From NCBI RefSeq assembly GCF_000159015.1, contig NZ_DS999543.1:1-64000 (forward strand): 64,000 nt of DNA. The letters are read 5' to 3'. The translations under genes and the position numbers were made by a program. This DNA comes from Gleimia coleocanis DSM 15436 (GTDB lineage: Bacteria; Actinomycetota; Actinomycetes; Actinomycetales; Actinomycetaceae). Below are positions 26,609-36,018 of the stretch, piece after piece. The first letter of the stretch is position 1. Each line of letters opens with the position of its first letter. The notes below the pieces were generated by a model that was given only the letters and a program-made list of their open reading frames with translations, searched no databases and was not told where the DNA came from.

Positions 26609-26939
26609 CAGAGGACTCCTTTTCTTGTTAACGCTTTTTGCGTACGTTCAAAATAGACTCGCCACGTTGTGAATCTATTACGGGATTTTTAGACCTTTTG
26701 TAGTATTTACATTTGGGTCGTTATTTTTCCCCGTCATCGATTATTGTAGATGATTTATGTAGTGAATCACTAAAAACTTGCCACCTTGGAAGAAAGTCCC
26801 AGATTATATATTCGGCTTGAGAAAATGTGCTGACAGTAACAGTCCCAGAGGTAAGTGCTAATTAAAAACCAAAAATGTTCACGTAAACACCGTAGAATTA
26901 AGAACTAGTGAAATCCACACCCAGAACAAAGGAGTATCC
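26609..26939. promoter_or_regulatory. Divergent regulatory region glpF | beta-galactosidase
   Basis: A 331-bp AT-rich region with no credible gene. The beta-galactosidase side carries a LacI-like operator (26876-26889) and a -10 box TAGAAT (26893-26898), with RBS AAAGGAG before 26940. The glpF side has AAAAGGAG next to the start; its promoter was not pinned down. Confidence 0.55.
26876..26889 (+). promoter_or_regulatory. LacI/GalR-family operator
   Basis: TGTTCACGTAAACA is an almost perfect 14-bp palindrome of the LacI-family type (TGTTTACGTAAACA) with a central CG. It lies 3 bp upstream of the -10 box TAGAAT, where the -35 would be, so a bound repressor would block the promoter. No LacI-family gene is in the window. 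Confidence 0.65.
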
Positions 26940-29105
26940 ATGGTTTGGAAAACACCAGGACAGTTAGCGTACGGGGGCGACTGGAACCCAGAACAGTGGT
27001 CACCAGAAACCCTTAACGAAGACTTCCAACTAATGCATGAAACTAACGTGAACTTAGTTTCCCTGGGAATCTTTAGCTGGGCGAAACTCGAACCCAAAGA
27101 AGGTGAATACGACTTCACCTGGATGAAAGAAATCCTAGACCGCTGCCACGCAGAAGGCATCCACGTAGACCTTGCCACCCCCACTGCCGCTCCACCAGCT
27201 TGGCTTCTCGCCTACGAAAACACGGCTGCAACAGATAAAAATGGTATTAAGATGAGCTTCGGAAGTCGCCAGGAATACTGCCCGACCTCCGAAAAATACC
27301 GAACCAAAGCTGCCGAAATCGCCACCCGCCTGGGAACTGAATTCGGTGACCACCCAGCAGTAGTGATGTGGCACGTAAACAATGAATACGGCTGCCACAC
27401 CCTGCGCTGCTACTGTGACAACTGCGCTACCGGATTCCGCGCCTGGTTGAAAGAAAAATACGGAACTATCGAAGCCGTAAACCAAGCCTGGGTTACTGCC
27501 TTTTGGTCCAACACTTTCCAAGATTTCTCAGAAGTAAATCCACCGCGGAAAACCGCTACCTACACTAACCCCGCCCATGAACTGGACTACTGGCGTTACT
27601 GTGATGACCAGCAGCTAGAAAACTTCAAAACCGAAGCTAATATTTTGCGTCGGCTTAGCCCAGGTCGTCCCGTAACCACCAACTTCATGGGAGAGTTCGC
27701 TAACCTCAACTACGGTAAATGGGCAGAACACATCGACGTAATTTCTGACGACGACTACCCAGACCCAGCGAACCCCGTCTCTGCCCACCAGGTAGTTTTC
27801 AACGCCGCAATGATGCGTGGATACGCTAAAGGACAGCCATTCCTGCTGATGGAACAGGTAGCAGGCGCAGTTCAATGGCGTCCAGAAAATACTCAAAAAC
27901 GCCCCGGACAGTACCAACTCTGGTCCTTATCACGGGTCGCTCACGGCGCAAATGGCATCTTGCAGTTCCAGTGGCGGCAAAGCCCTGGCGGTGCAGAAAC
28001 TTTCCATAACGGCATGGTTAATCACGCGGGTAAATTCTCAAAGTGGTGGCCAGAAGTCTGCGAAACCGGACGCGCTTTGCAACGTTTAGAACCAGTAGCT
28101 GAGCAACTGGTTTCCTCTGAAGCGGTAGTGCTGATTGACTCTGATAGTGCCCGCGCCCGGCATCTGGCAATTGGTCCTCGTGAAGTAGAAGCGAATTTCC
28201 AAGGAGCTCGCCTGTGGCACCGCGCCCTGTGGGAAAAAGGCGTAGTTGCAGACGTATTGAGCGTACGCTCGTTACTGCGTGGCGATAATAAGCTGGATAG
28301 TTATAAGCTGATTGTCGTTCCAGATATTTTCATTGACTATCCTGAGCTTGCAAAGCAGTTGGATTCCGCTGCCGCTGGCGGAGCACAAGTCATCGTCACT
28401 AAAGAAACCGGTGTAACTGACGAAAACCTTAAGGCTATCTTGGGTGGTTACCTGGGGTCTTTGAAGAAACTGCTGGGCGTGCAGGTGACAGATCATCACT
28501 TGAGTGCGTATAAGACTAAGTTTGCGCAACCTGACCCACGAGTTTCCCGTATTACTTCTGCAATTGGAACTCCAGGAGCTGAAGAATACTACACGTTGGA
28601 CACTGAGTTTGCGCCGCTGCAACGCGCCCTCCAGAAAATCGCCTTGCCAACCCCGCAGATGCGCGGCCACCAGTGGGGTGAAAACGTGATTGCCACCCAG
28701 CCGGCCACGCAAGTTACCCTGTCAACTTGGCTGAATGATGAAGTTGAGGTGATTGCCCAGTTCAGCGGTCATAATGGTTCTGATTTGGCGGGTTGGCCGG
28801 CAATCACGCGCCGCCGTCACGAACAGGGTGCGGGCTGGTATGTGGCTACTGATTTAGACGAGGTCGGCAAAGCAGCTTTCTTAGAAGTGGTTTGCGCCTA
28901 TGCGCGGATCTCTACAGATGCCGAGCAACTTCCAGCGGGAGTAGAGAAAGCCCAGCGCGGTAACGTCTGCTTCTATCTGAACCACTCCGATAAAGCAGTA
29001 CAGCTTGCAGGTGTAAGCGGTTTTGAACTGCTCACGCAAAGTGAGGCAACCGGGCACGTAATGCTGCCACCTCGCACGGGCATTGCCGTGCAGGTAGCTA
29101 ACTAA
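26940..29105 (+). CDS. GH42 beta-galactosidase
   Basis: A 721-aa cytoplasmic enzyme starting at GGDWNPEQW. The acid/base Glu lies in MWHVNNEYGCH and the nucleophile Glu in FLLMEQVAG. The Cys cluster (HTLRCYCDNC with an upstream Cys) is the zinc site of many GH42 enzymes. Trimerisation and C-terminal domains are complete. It releases galactose from lactose, galacto-oligosaccharides or plant galactans. Expression is probably repressed by a LacI-family regulator through the operator at 26876. There are no linked transporter genes. A hairpin terminator follows. Confidence 0.95.
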   Translation: MVWKTPGQLAYGGDWNPEQWSPETLNEDFQLMHETNVNLVSLGIFSWAKLEPKEGEYDFTWMKEILDRCHAEGIHVDLATPTAAPPAWLLAYENTAATDKNGIKMSFGSRQEYCPTSEKYRTKAAEIATRLGTEFGDHPAVVMWHVNNEYGCHTLRCYCDNCATGFRAWLKEKYGTIEAVNQAWVTAFWSNTFQDFSEVNPPRKTATYTNPAHELDYWRYCDDQQLENFKTEANILRRLSPGRPVTTNFMGEFANLNYGKWAEHIDVISDDDYPDPANPVSAHQVVFNAAMMRGYAKGQPFLLMEQVAGAVQWRPENTQKRPGQYQLWSLSRVAHGANGILQFQWRQSPGGAETFHNGMVNHAGKFSKWWPEVCETGRALQRLEPVAEQLVSSEAVVLIDSDSARARHLAIGPREVEANFQGARLWHRALWEKGVVADVLSVRSLLRGDNKLDSYKLIVVPDIFIDYPELAKQLDSAAAGGAQVIVTKETGVTDENLKAILGGYLGSLKKLLGVQVTDHHLSAYKTKFAQPDPRVSRITSAIGTPGAEEYYTLDTEFAPLQRALQKIALPTPQMRGHQWGENVIATQPATQVTLSTWLNDEVEVIAQFSGHNGSDLAGWPAITRRRHEQGAGWYVATDLDEVGKAAFLEVVCAYARISTDAEQLPAGVEKAQRGNVCFYLNHSDKAVQLAGVSGFELLTQSEATGHVMLPPRTGIAVQVAN

Positions 29106-29110
29106 TCGCG

Positions 29111-29143
29111 CAGGGGGTGTGCACCGAGTAAGTGCACACCCCT
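29111..29143 (+). terminator. Terminator after the beta-galactosidase gene
   Basis: CAGGGGGTGTGCAC pairs with GTGCACACCCCTG with one bulged G, loop CGAGTAA, 6 nt after the stop. Confidence 0.8.
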
Positions 29144-29169
29144 GTAAGCTTTTTCAGCGTAAACTTGGG

Positions 29170-29511
29170 TTAGTGTTTTCGCTGGTTCTTATACCAGCGG
29201 GGAAGCAGCCAAGCTGGCGCAGTTTTCCCAAATAATCCAACCAGAGCGCCGCCTAAACCAACTACGGCAAAAGGCAACCCAATAACGGTAAGTGTCCAGA
29301 AAAGCCAAGGAATGGAACGGCTTAGCCCTCCGGCTGAAACTAAACCCAATCCCAGCAGTGCCATGGCAAAAGCGGGGAGAAATAGGAAAGCAAAGCGTTC
29401 GTCGATCATGCCGTTTTGTCCCTGCCAAGCGCGGGAACCCGGGGTGTCTCGACGCAGATATAAGGCGCCGATTGCGCAGAGAATACCGAAACCGAATGCA
29501 AGAAATACCAT
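29170..29511 (-). CDS. Unknown three-span membrane protein
   Basis: A 113-aa hydrophobic protein with helices at about residues 2-18, 43-62 and 70-94, and a basic tail (RWYKNQRKH). No family is recognised. The start is supported by a -10 box TACTCT (29518-29523 on the minus strand) exactly 6 nt before the ATG, suggesting leaderless translation. It is divergent from menC, whose start is 34 bp away, so the promoters overlap. Confidence 0.7.
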   Translation of the reverse strand: MVFLAFGFGILCAIGALYLRRDTPGSRAWQGQNGMIDERFAFLFLPAFAMALLGLGLVSAGGLSRSIPWLFWTLTVIGLPFAVVGLGGALVGLFGKTAPAWLLPRWYKNQRKH

Positions 29512-29545
29512 GTGTTCAGAGTACCTGATAAGTGAGGAACAAGTA

Positions 29546-30592
29546 GTGGCAAGCGTGGTTTTACCTGTTGAAAAAGAATCTTTTTCACCTTTAGCACAGC
29601 GGGTTTTAGAGCCGATTAGTCGCGTCGCCTATTTTCGTTTGCCTTTGAAGAATCGGTTTCGACGGGTAACTGAACGAGAGGGGCTGTTACTTGAGGGGCC
29701 GGCTGGTTGGGCTGAGGTATCACCGTTTTGGGACTATGACGCGCGTGAGTCTGCGCACTGGCTGCAGGCGGGTTTAGAACTGGCGTGTGAGAAGTTAGCT
29801 TTACCGGTTTACCGCCAGCAGATTCCTATTAACGTAACTATTCCGGTGGTTGCGCCTGAGCGAGCGTTAGAAATTGTAGAAGAGTTTTTGGTTTCAGTTC
29901 CAGCGGGCCAAGTGGTGACGGCGAAAGTTAAGGTGGCTGACCCGGGGGTGACTTTAGCTGCGGATTGTGCGCGTTTAGAGGCAGTGCGCGCTGGCTTAGG
30001 GGCGTGCGGGCGGATTCGCGTGGATGCGAATGCAGCGTGGACGGTGGAAGAGGCAGTTTCTGCCTTACGAGAATTAGATAAGGCTGCCGGTGGTTTAGAG
30101 TATGTTGAGCAACCGTGTGCTGCGGTAGAAGATTTAGCTTTAGTACGGCGTTTAGTTGAAGTGCCGGTGGCAGCTGATGAGTCAGTGCGTCGCGCAGAAG
30201 ATCCTTTACGAGTAGCTCGGTTGGATGCCGCGGATGTGCTGGTGGTAAAGTTGCAACCAATGGCGGGAATCCACCGAATTCTGCAGGTAACGGAGCAGGC
30301 ACAGTTGCCGGTGGTGGTTTCTTCTGCCTTAGATTCTTCTGTGGGGATTGCTGCGGGCCTGCGACTGGCAGCGCACCTTCCGCAGTTGGATTACGCGTGT
30401 GGGTTGGGTACAGCGCGTATGTTCATTGGCGACGTTGTGGCTTCTCCTTTAATTCCCGAGGGCGGTTTCTTACCGGTTACCAGCGTGGAACCAGACTGGC
30501 CGCAGGTGAGTGCACTCACCTCATCTGGTTTTGACCGCGAGCGGATTACTGCCTGGGTACAGCGTCTTAACTCTATGGTTGAGTACTTATAA
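29546..30592 (+). CDS. menC: o-Succinylbenzoate synthase
   Basis: A 348-aa enolase-superfamily enzyme that dehydrates SHCHC to o-succinylbenzoate. It shows the actinobacterial MenC opening with LPLKNRFRRVTEREGLLL and EVSPFWDY. Catalytic Lys residues and metal ligands appear as TAKVKVA, RVDANAAW, EYVEQP and AADESVR. GTG 29546 is chosen because GAGGAA lies 6 nt upstream and the protein then starts at the family's usual place; the frame is open further upstream to 29312, but that part overlaps the divergent gene and looks unrelated. menD follows after 105 bp. Confidence 0.92.
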   Translation: MASVVLPVEKESFSPLAQRVLEPISRVAYFRLPLKNRFRRVTEREGLLLEGPAGWAEVSPFWDYDARESAHWLQAGLELACEKLALPVYRQQIPINVTIPVVAPERALEIVEEFLVSVPAGQVVTAKVKVADPGVTLAADCARLEAVRAGLGACGRIRVDANAAWTVEEAVSALRELDKAAGGLEYVEQPCAAVEDLALVRRLVEVPVAADESVRRAEDPLRVARLDAADVLVVKLQPMAGIHRILQVTEQAQLPVVVSSALDSSVGIAAGLRLAAHLPQLDYACGLGTARMFIGDVVASPLIPEGGFLPVTSVEPDWPQVSALTSSGFDRERITAWVQRLNSMVEYL

Positions 30593-30697
30593 TCTCTATC
30601 CTGGGGGTGGATGTATTTAAGGAAAGCTTCTTAACAGTAGGGTGCTTTAAACTAGAGGTAGTTGTTTAAAGCTTAAATGAGGTAAGCAGGTTTTCGG

Positions 30698-32419
30698 ATG
30701 CGCAGTGAGTTAGTTGATTCCTATTTGCCGGGTGATTCTGTAACTGATGCACGCTGGCTGGTGGCGTTGCTACACTCTAGCGGAGTTCGTCATTTCGTTT
30801 ATTGCCCTGGTTCTCGTTCTGCTCCGTTTGCCTACGCTTTGGCGGAGTTAGAAGCTGCACAGTTGGGGGATACTCAGGTGCATACTCGTATTGATGAGCG
30901 TTCTGCAGCTTTTTTTGCGTTAGGTTTAGCGAAAGCAAGTGGACGACCAGTAGCTATTTTTATGACTTCTGGGACGGCGGTGGGGCACTGCTTGCCGGCG
31001 GTGATGGAAGCCCATCATAGTAATACTCCGCTGGTGGTAGTTTCAGCTGACCGCCCTTGGGAAATGTTGGAAACCGGGGCGTCGCAAACTACCCGCCAAG
31101 CCGGTATTTTTGGTTCTTTTGTGCGTCGGTTTGTGGACGTGCCCGCTCAGATTACAGATATTCGTCATCTAATAAACCAAGTGCAGCACTTGCAGTATTG
31201 GTGGTCGGGGGTGACAAAACCAGGGCCCGTGCACGTTAATATGGCGTTTACCGGCAGTCTAACTCCGCATTCGGAACGAACTGCCACTACTGGAGAACTC
31301 GTTGCTTCCCTTTGCCAGCAGGGGGTAGAGTTCGTTGCGGATAGGCAAATGCGTACTTCTACTTTCGTAGTTGACGCTCTTAGAACTGTGGTTGTAGTTG
31401 GTAATGGCGAACCTGATTATTTAGTGCAGACTCTTGCGCAAGCTGAGGGTTACGTGGTTTTAGCTGAACCGGGGACCAGCGTTTGGAATCAAGGTTATGC
31501 GTTGCCGTTTGAGCAGCAGCTAGTAACTTTGCTGGGAGCTGAGGTTGAAAGAGTTATTGTTTATGGTCGTCCAACGTTATCTCGTCCTTTAACACAGCTT
31601 ATTAATGATGGGGAGAAAGTGCAGTGGGTAGTGTCTGAACGCGCCGATTACCCACAGTTATCTGGTTGCGTACAGCGAGTTTTTACTAGTTTGCCGGTGT
31701 TGCCGCAGTTGGATGCATGCGTGCATGAGTGGGCGTTGAAATGGCATGAAACCGCTGTAAAACTTAGTGAATCCTATGGGCGGTTGTCGCTAGCGGATGG
31801 AGTGAAAGCTACTCAGCTTTTAGTTCAGGCAGAAACTACTGAAGTGGTAGTTTCTGGAGCTTCTAATCCTGTTCGCTACCTGGATTTAATCGGGGATACT
31901 GGTTCGCGGGGAATGCAGGTTTTCACTAATCGCGGGCAAGCGGGTATTGATGGGACGATTGCTTTCGCTCGCGGAGTCCAGGCGGTGGTTGGTAAGCGCG
32001 TGAGGGTTCTGTTGGGGGACGTTACGTTCTTACACGATGCATCGTCTTTGCTGTGCGCGGCTGGGCAGGATACGCCGGATTTGGATATTGTCCTTTTAGA
32101 TGATTGCGGAGGGCGGATTTTCCAGTCTTTAGAGCATGGTGCTGATGCCAGTGTAGAAGTTTATGAGCGTTTCTTCGCTATGGGACAAAATGTTGATTAC
32201 CGGGCTTTGGCGCAGGCTTATGGCTGGCAGTATCAGTGTTTTACTGGCTTGCAAACTGGGGATTCGCAAAGTGAATTCGTGGCTGCTTTAGAGGCTGATG
32301 TAACCGGTGGGCGGATTTTGCATGTGGTGTGTGATCACGCTGATATTCGCGAGGCTATTCGTGACCTATTTCAAAATCCATTTTCAGAAAACTTCCAGAA
32401 AACCTTAAGAGTCGATTAA
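30698..32419 (+). CDS. menD: SEPHCHC synthase
   Basis: A 573-aa thiamine-diphosphate enzyme joining isochorismate and 2-oxoglutarate at the entry to menaquinone synthesis. MenD marks are YCPGSRSAPFAYAL, RIDERSAAFFALGLAKASG, TSGTAVGHCLPAVMEA and NRGQAGIDGTIAFA, with a metal-binding region near LLGDVTFLHDASSLL. The length is normal. The RBS is weak (GAGGTAAGCAGG). It is the second gene of a menC-menD pair. No isochorismate synthase gene is adjacent. Confidence 0.96.
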   Translation: MRSELVDSYLPGDSVTDARWLVALLHSSGVRHFVYCPGSRSAPFAYALAELEAAQLGDTQVHTRIDERSAAFFALGLAKASGRPVAIFMTSGTAVGHCLPAVMEAHHSNTPLVVVSADRPWEMLETGASQTTRQAGIFGSFVRRFVDVPAQITDIRHLINQVQHLQYWWSGVTKPGPVHVNMAFTGSLTPHSERTATTGELVASLCQQGVEFVADRQMRTSTFVVDALRTVVVVGNGEPDYLVQTLAQAEGYVVLAEPGTSVWNQGYALPFEQQLVTLLGAEVERVIVYGRPTLSRPLTQLINDGEKVQWVVSERADYPQLSGCVQRVFTSLPVLPQLDACVHEWALKWHETAVKLSESYGRLSLADGVKATQLLVQAETTEVVVSGASNPVRYLDLIGDTGSRGMQVFTNRGQAGIDGTIAFARGVQAVVGKRVRVLLGDVTFLHDASSLLCAAGQDTPDLDIVLLDDCGGRIFQSLEHGADASVEVYERFFAMGQNVDYRALAQAYGWQYQCFTGLQTGDSQSEFVAALEADVTGGRILHVVCDHADIREAIRDLFQNPFSENFQKTLRVD

Positions 32420-32481
32420 GACCCCCTGGGCAAACTAACAACATAGTTAATGTACGTTTAAGGTTTTAATCGAGGAGAGCT

Positions 32482-33687
32482 ATGACTTACGAAGTATACC
32501 CAGGAAATACTCCAACCCCACAGACCGTAGTAGTCAAAAAAGGTCCTGGCTGGGGTGCCCTGGCATTATCCATGATTGCTACTTCTGCGCTTACCGCTAC
32601 CGCGGTAATCACCACGGGAGTTGCTCAACTCCCATTCACCCCAAATGCGAAACAAGCTGTTTCTCGTTTGGAACCACAAACCACCGGGCCCGTAGTTAAA
32701 CCAGTCGAAAACCAAATCGGCGCTCCCGACTGGCAGGCAGTGGCAGATGCAGTCCGACCCGCCACCGTATCAATTAGCGTTACCGGTAAAAAGAGTGGTT
32801 CAACAGGTTCTGGGGTTATCTGGGATAACAAGGGGCATATCATCACTAACCACCATGTGATTGATATTGCCGACGGTGAAAACTCTATTACCGTAAGCCT
32901 TTCAGACGGTCGCCTTTACCATGCGAAAATTGTCGGCACTGACCCAACTACTGACCTAGCAGTTATTAAACTCGTTAACCCACCCAACAACTTGGTAGCG
33001 GGAAACTTTGGTAGTTCCGCAGAACTTAAAGTTGGCCAGCCAGTTATGGCAGTGGGGTCGCCACTGGGCTTAGATGATACGGTAACTACCGGTATCATCT
33101 CTGCACTTAACCGTCCAGTGGCAGTATCTGCAGCGCCAGATGAAAACCCATTCGCCCTCAAACAAGAAGAAACCGCAGCAGAACCCATCGTGACAAATGC
33201 GATTCAGGTGGATGCTTCCCTTAACCCTGGTAACTCTGGCGGACCGCTTTTTAACGAAGCCGGACAGGTAATCGGTATTAACTCATCTATCGCTTCCAAT
33301 ACCGGAAGCGCTGGTAAAGCTGGCTCCATTGGGCTCGGTTTCGCTATTCCTGTAGACCTGGTGCGCAACGTGGTTACGCAAATCGTGGAAACTGGGAAAG
33401 CGATGCACGCACAGTTGGGTGTCTCAATCATTTCCGGCACAGCTGTGACTGGTGCAGACACTCGCTATGGTGCGGAAGTGAAAGAAGTTGTTCCTGGTAG
33501 CGGGGCAGAAGCAGCCGGCCTTAAAACCGGTGATGTGATCACGGCAGTAAATGGTGATCCGGTAACTTCCGGTAAATCCCTCACTGGCTACGTGCGACGC
33601 TTCGTTCCCGGTGACAAAGTAAAAGTCACTTACACTCGTGATGGAAAGTCACAGACTGTAGAAGTAGTTTTGAAAGCTCGCGCGTGA
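32482..33687 (+). CDS. HtrA-type serine protease with PDZ domain
   Basis: A 401-aa S1C protease. A transmembrane helix near residues 25-50 anchors it with the protease outside. The catalytic triad is visible as ITNHHVID (His), TTDLAVIK (Asp) and NPGNSGGPLFN (Ser). One C-terminal PDZ domain begins near residue 310 (EVVPGSGAEAAGLKTGDVI). The family handles misfolded envelope proteins and stress. RBS GAGGAGAG precedes the ATG. It is monocistronic, followed by two long hairpins. Confidence 0.95.
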   Translation: MTYEVYPGNTPTPQTVVVKKGPGWGALALSMIATSALTATAVITTGVAQLPFTPNAKQAVSRLEPQTTGPVVKPVENQIGAPDWQAVADAVRPATVSISVTGKKSGSTGSGVIWDNKGHIITNHHVIDIADGENSITVSLSDGRLYHAKIVGTDPTTDLAVIKLVNPPNNLVAGNFGSSAELKVGQPVMAVGSPLGLDDTVTTGIISALNRPVAVSAAPDENPFALKQEETAAEPIVTNAIQVDASLNPGNSGGPLFNEAGQVIGINSSIASNTGSAGKAGSIGLGFAIPVDLVRNVVTQIVETGKAMHAQLGVSIISGTAVTGADTRYGAEVKEVVPGSGAEAAGLKTGDVITAVNGDPVTSGKSLTGYVRRFVPGDKVKVTYTRDGKSQTVEVVLKARA

Positions 33688-33688
33688 C

Positions 33689-33782
33689 ATTTACCTATAC
33701 GAAAACGGGAGTTTTCGTATAGGTAAATAGCGCATAGTTACGTTTCCCTACATGAAAAATTGGTTTCTCATGTAGGGAAACG
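33689..33782. repeat. Two consecutive long inverted repeats between htrA and mgtC
   Basis: The first is an 18-bp perfect stem (33689-33706 with 33711-33728, loop GGGA) starting 2 nt after the htrA stop. The second is a 15-bp perfect stem (33741-33755 with 33768-33782). The arms of the two are unrelated in sequence. The first is likely the htrA terminator; the second lies 37 bp before the mgtC start. Confidence 0.8.
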
Positions 33783-33818
33783 GCAATTTCATAGGCTTTC
33801 TCAAATACCATAGAGAGT

Positions 33819-34523
33819 ATGCCAGCACTAACCGACTTTTCACCCATCGCACAGCAACTTATTTCTCTAACTGTCTGCTTCATTCTTTGCAGTCTCTTAG
33901 GTGTGGAACGCCAATTCCACCATAAGAATGCCGGTGTTAAAACCCACGTGTTAGTCGGTGTAGGATCCTGCCTATTTACACTAATCTCTGCATATGGTTT
34001 CGCCTCAATTACCACTGCCAGCGTGGCAGTTGATCCCTCCCGCATTGCCGCCCAAATCGTCTCTGGCATTGGTTTCATCGGTGCGGGCGTAATCTTTGTA
34101 AACAATGATGCGGTCAGAGGCTTAACTACCGCTGCCACAGTCTGGGTATCGGCTGCACTTGGAATGGCTTGTGGAGCCGGACTATTTCACCTGGCAGTTT
34201 ACGCACTATTACTGCACTACCTGGTGGTTTTTATCATCGGTCCACTTATGAACCTGATTCCGCACTCTAACCGGAACCTCCGCACAGTCGTGGAATATGA
34301 GGCTGGACAAGGCGCAATGCGCCAAATTCTTTCCGTAGCGACTAACCACGGCTACAAAGCCAGCGTAACCTCAACTTCTCCTATCGAAATAGAAGAAGGG
34401 GACGGTATGCGGGTGGTTCTCAAATTTGAAGGACCACATCCACAGACCGCCCTCATCAACGCTATTGCAGAGATTCCGCAAGTACACGCTGTCGACCAAG
34501 TCGACCGCAACGAATTAGATTAG
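33819..34523 (+). CDS. MgtC/SapB family membrane protein
   Basis: A 234-aa protein with four or five transmembrane helices and the family stretches LLGVERQFHHKNAGVKTHVLVGVGS, split here as LLGVERQ and KTHVLVGVGSCLF, then GFIGAGVI and GLTTAATVWVSAALG. A soluble ACT-like C-terminal domain follows. The family is linked to growth at low magnesium and survival in macrophages. It is likely leaderless: TACCAT (33806-33811) lies 7 nt before the ATG and no RBS is present. It is convergent with pncB. Confidence 0.92.
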   Translation: MPALTDFSPIAQQLISLTVCFILCSLLGVERQFHHKNAGVKTHVLVGVGSCLFTLISAYGFASITTASVAVDPSRIAAQIVSGIGFIGAGVIFVNNDAVRGLTTAATVWVSAALGMACGAGLFHLAVYALLLHYLVVFIIGPLMNLIPHSNRNLRTVVEYEAGQGAMRQILSVATNHGYKASVTSTSPIEIEEGDGMRVVLKFEGPHPQTALINAIAEIPQVHAVDQVDRNELD

Positions 34524-34564
34524 TTGCGTTAGCCAAGCGTCAAGTTTGTCAGGTGTTGTTACCT

Positions 34565-34604
34565 TAAAACTCACATGGCAACGCGAGCTCGCAGATGAGT
34601 TTTT
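34565..34604. repeat. AAAACTCATATG-family palindromic repeat
   Basis: AAAACTCACATGGC and a complementary half GCAGATGAGTTTTT around an AACGCGAGCTC centre. It lies between the convergent mgtC and pncB stops and likely ends both transcripts. Confidence 0.75.
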
Positions 34605-34612
34605 AGCGATTA

Positions 34613-35959
34613 CTAAGCGGAAAGATCCAAGTAACGCGTCGGCACTGCCGCTTCGCCCTCGGAAAGGCGCCAAGCCTGGTAAGGCAACTCGTTACGAGAC
34701 TGCACATGGTGATCACGCGCCACTTCAACTGCACGCGCACCCAAACGAGAATCATCGATGACGCCCTGAGTAACCAGCGGAACCTGCAGTGGACGCGCAT
34801 TATGCTCAGCCAAAACCTCAGCCGCGCGTTCAGCAGAACAGTTAACTACCAGCAGTTCTTCGGCCGCATACCCTGATTCAGAAAGTACACGACCCGCATA
34901 CTTTTCGCCACCAACCGTAGACTTAGAAGCAGACTTCTTAGCCACATCAATCCAGTTGCCAGCAGAATCTTCACGCTCCACCATCTTATAAACCAAAGCA
35001 GCAGTAGGAACGCCAGAACCAGTAACCAGGCGAGTACCCACACCGTAAGAATCCACCGGAGCAGCACCTAAAGCAGCAATCGCATACTCATCCAAATCGG
35101 AAGTAACAGTAATCTTCGTGCCATGCGCACCTAAAGCGTCCAACTGGCCGCGCACCTTGAACGCCTGCGCCACCAAGTCGCCAGAATCCAAACGCACAGC
35201 CCCCAGTTCACCGCCAGCTTCCCGAGCAATCTTCACCGCACGTTCCACACCCTGCGCAATATCGTAAGTATCTACCAGCAGAGTTGTAGAAGTACCTAAA
35301 GAATCAATCTGCACGCGGAAAGCATCCTCTTCACTGTCATGCAGCAAAGTGAAAGCGTGCGCGGAAGTACCGATAGTAGGAATGTTATAGCGGATACCCG
35401 CTTCTAAATCAGAAGTTCCGACGAAACCACCAATAACAGCGGAACGAGCCGCAGAAACAGCCGCGCGTTCATGAGTACGACGCGCGCCCATATCCAGACA
35501 AGGACGACCATGCGCTGCAATCGTCATACGAGAAGCCGCAGAAGCTACCGCACAGTCGTGGTTTAGAATGGAAAGCGCTAGAGTTTCAATCAAAACAGCT
35601 TCTGCGAAATCGGCTTTAACCGTGAGGATAGGAGACCCAGAGAAGTAACATTCACCCTCAGCGTAGCCAGAAATATCACCCTTAAACTTAAAGTTTTCCA
35701 AGTATTTAATGGCTTCAGAGCTGACAATCTGCTTATCGTTAAGCCAACGTAGTTGTTCTTCAGTGAACTGGAACCGCTGCAGAGCTTCCAGGAAACGACC
35801 AGTGCCAGCGACTACTCCAAAGCGGCGGGTGGTAGGCAGACGACGGCCAAAAAGTTCAAAAACAGTTTTACGGTGGGCAGTGCCAGCTTTCAAAGCGGCA
35901 TCCACCATGGTGAGCTCATACATATCCGTAAGGAATGTAGTGGAGTTAGAAAAATTCAT
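34613..35959 (-). CDS. pncB: Nicotinate phosphoribosyltransferase
   Basis: A 448-aa enzyme of NAD salvage making nicotinate mononucleotide. Signatures are LTDMYELTM at the N-terminus, DMGARRTHER with the catalytic His, GGFVGTSDLEAG, and GAVRLDSGDL at the phosphoribosyl site. A leaderless start at ATG 35959 is favoured: TATGCT (minus strand, 35971-35966) lies 6 nt before it, and a TTG at 35977 is only an in-frame alternative. The divergent clpS start is 59 bp away with its own leaderless promoter. Confidence 0.95.
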   Translation of the reverse strand: MNFSNSTTFLTDMYELTMVDAALKAGTAHRKTVFELFGRRLPTTRRFGVVAGTGRFLEALQRFQFTEEQLRWLNDKQIVSSEAIKYLENFKFKGDISGYAEGECYFSGSPILTVKADFAEAVLIETLALSILNHDCAVASAASRMTIAAHGRPCLDMGARRTHERAAVSAARSAVIGGFVGTSDLEAGIRYNIPTIGTSAHAFTLLHDSEEDAFRVQIDSLGTSTTLLVDTYDIAQGVERAVKIAREAGGELGAVRLDSGDLVAQAFKVRGQLDALGAHGTKITVTSDLDEYAIAALGAAPVDSYGVGTRLVTGSGVPTAALVYKMVEREDSAGNWIDVAKKSASKSTVGGEKYAGRVLSESGYAAEELLVVNCSAERAAEVLAEHNARPLQVPLVTQGVIDDSRLGARAVEVARDHHVQSRNELPYQAWRLSEGEAAVPTRYLDLSA

Positions 35960-36018
35960 ACTATGAGCATACTTCAAAACAGCCCAATCCGACGGGTGAA
36001 TAAATTATTCTAAGAAGT
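35960..36018. promoter_or_regulatory. Back-to-back leaderless promoters pncB | clpS
   Basis: TATGCT precedes the pncB ATG by 6 nt on the minus strand, and TATTCT (36006-36011) precedes the clpS ATG by 7 nt on the plus strand. There is no Shine-Dalgarno sequence on either side. Confidence 0.7.

Noticed and set aside
29312-29545. N-terminal extension of the menC frame
   Set aside because: It overlaps the divergent membrane gene; the MenC homology and a GAGGAA site point to GTG 29546.
34546-34761. Plus-strand frame of 71 codons
   Set aside because: Runs through a palindromic repeat into the antisense of pncB, no RBS.
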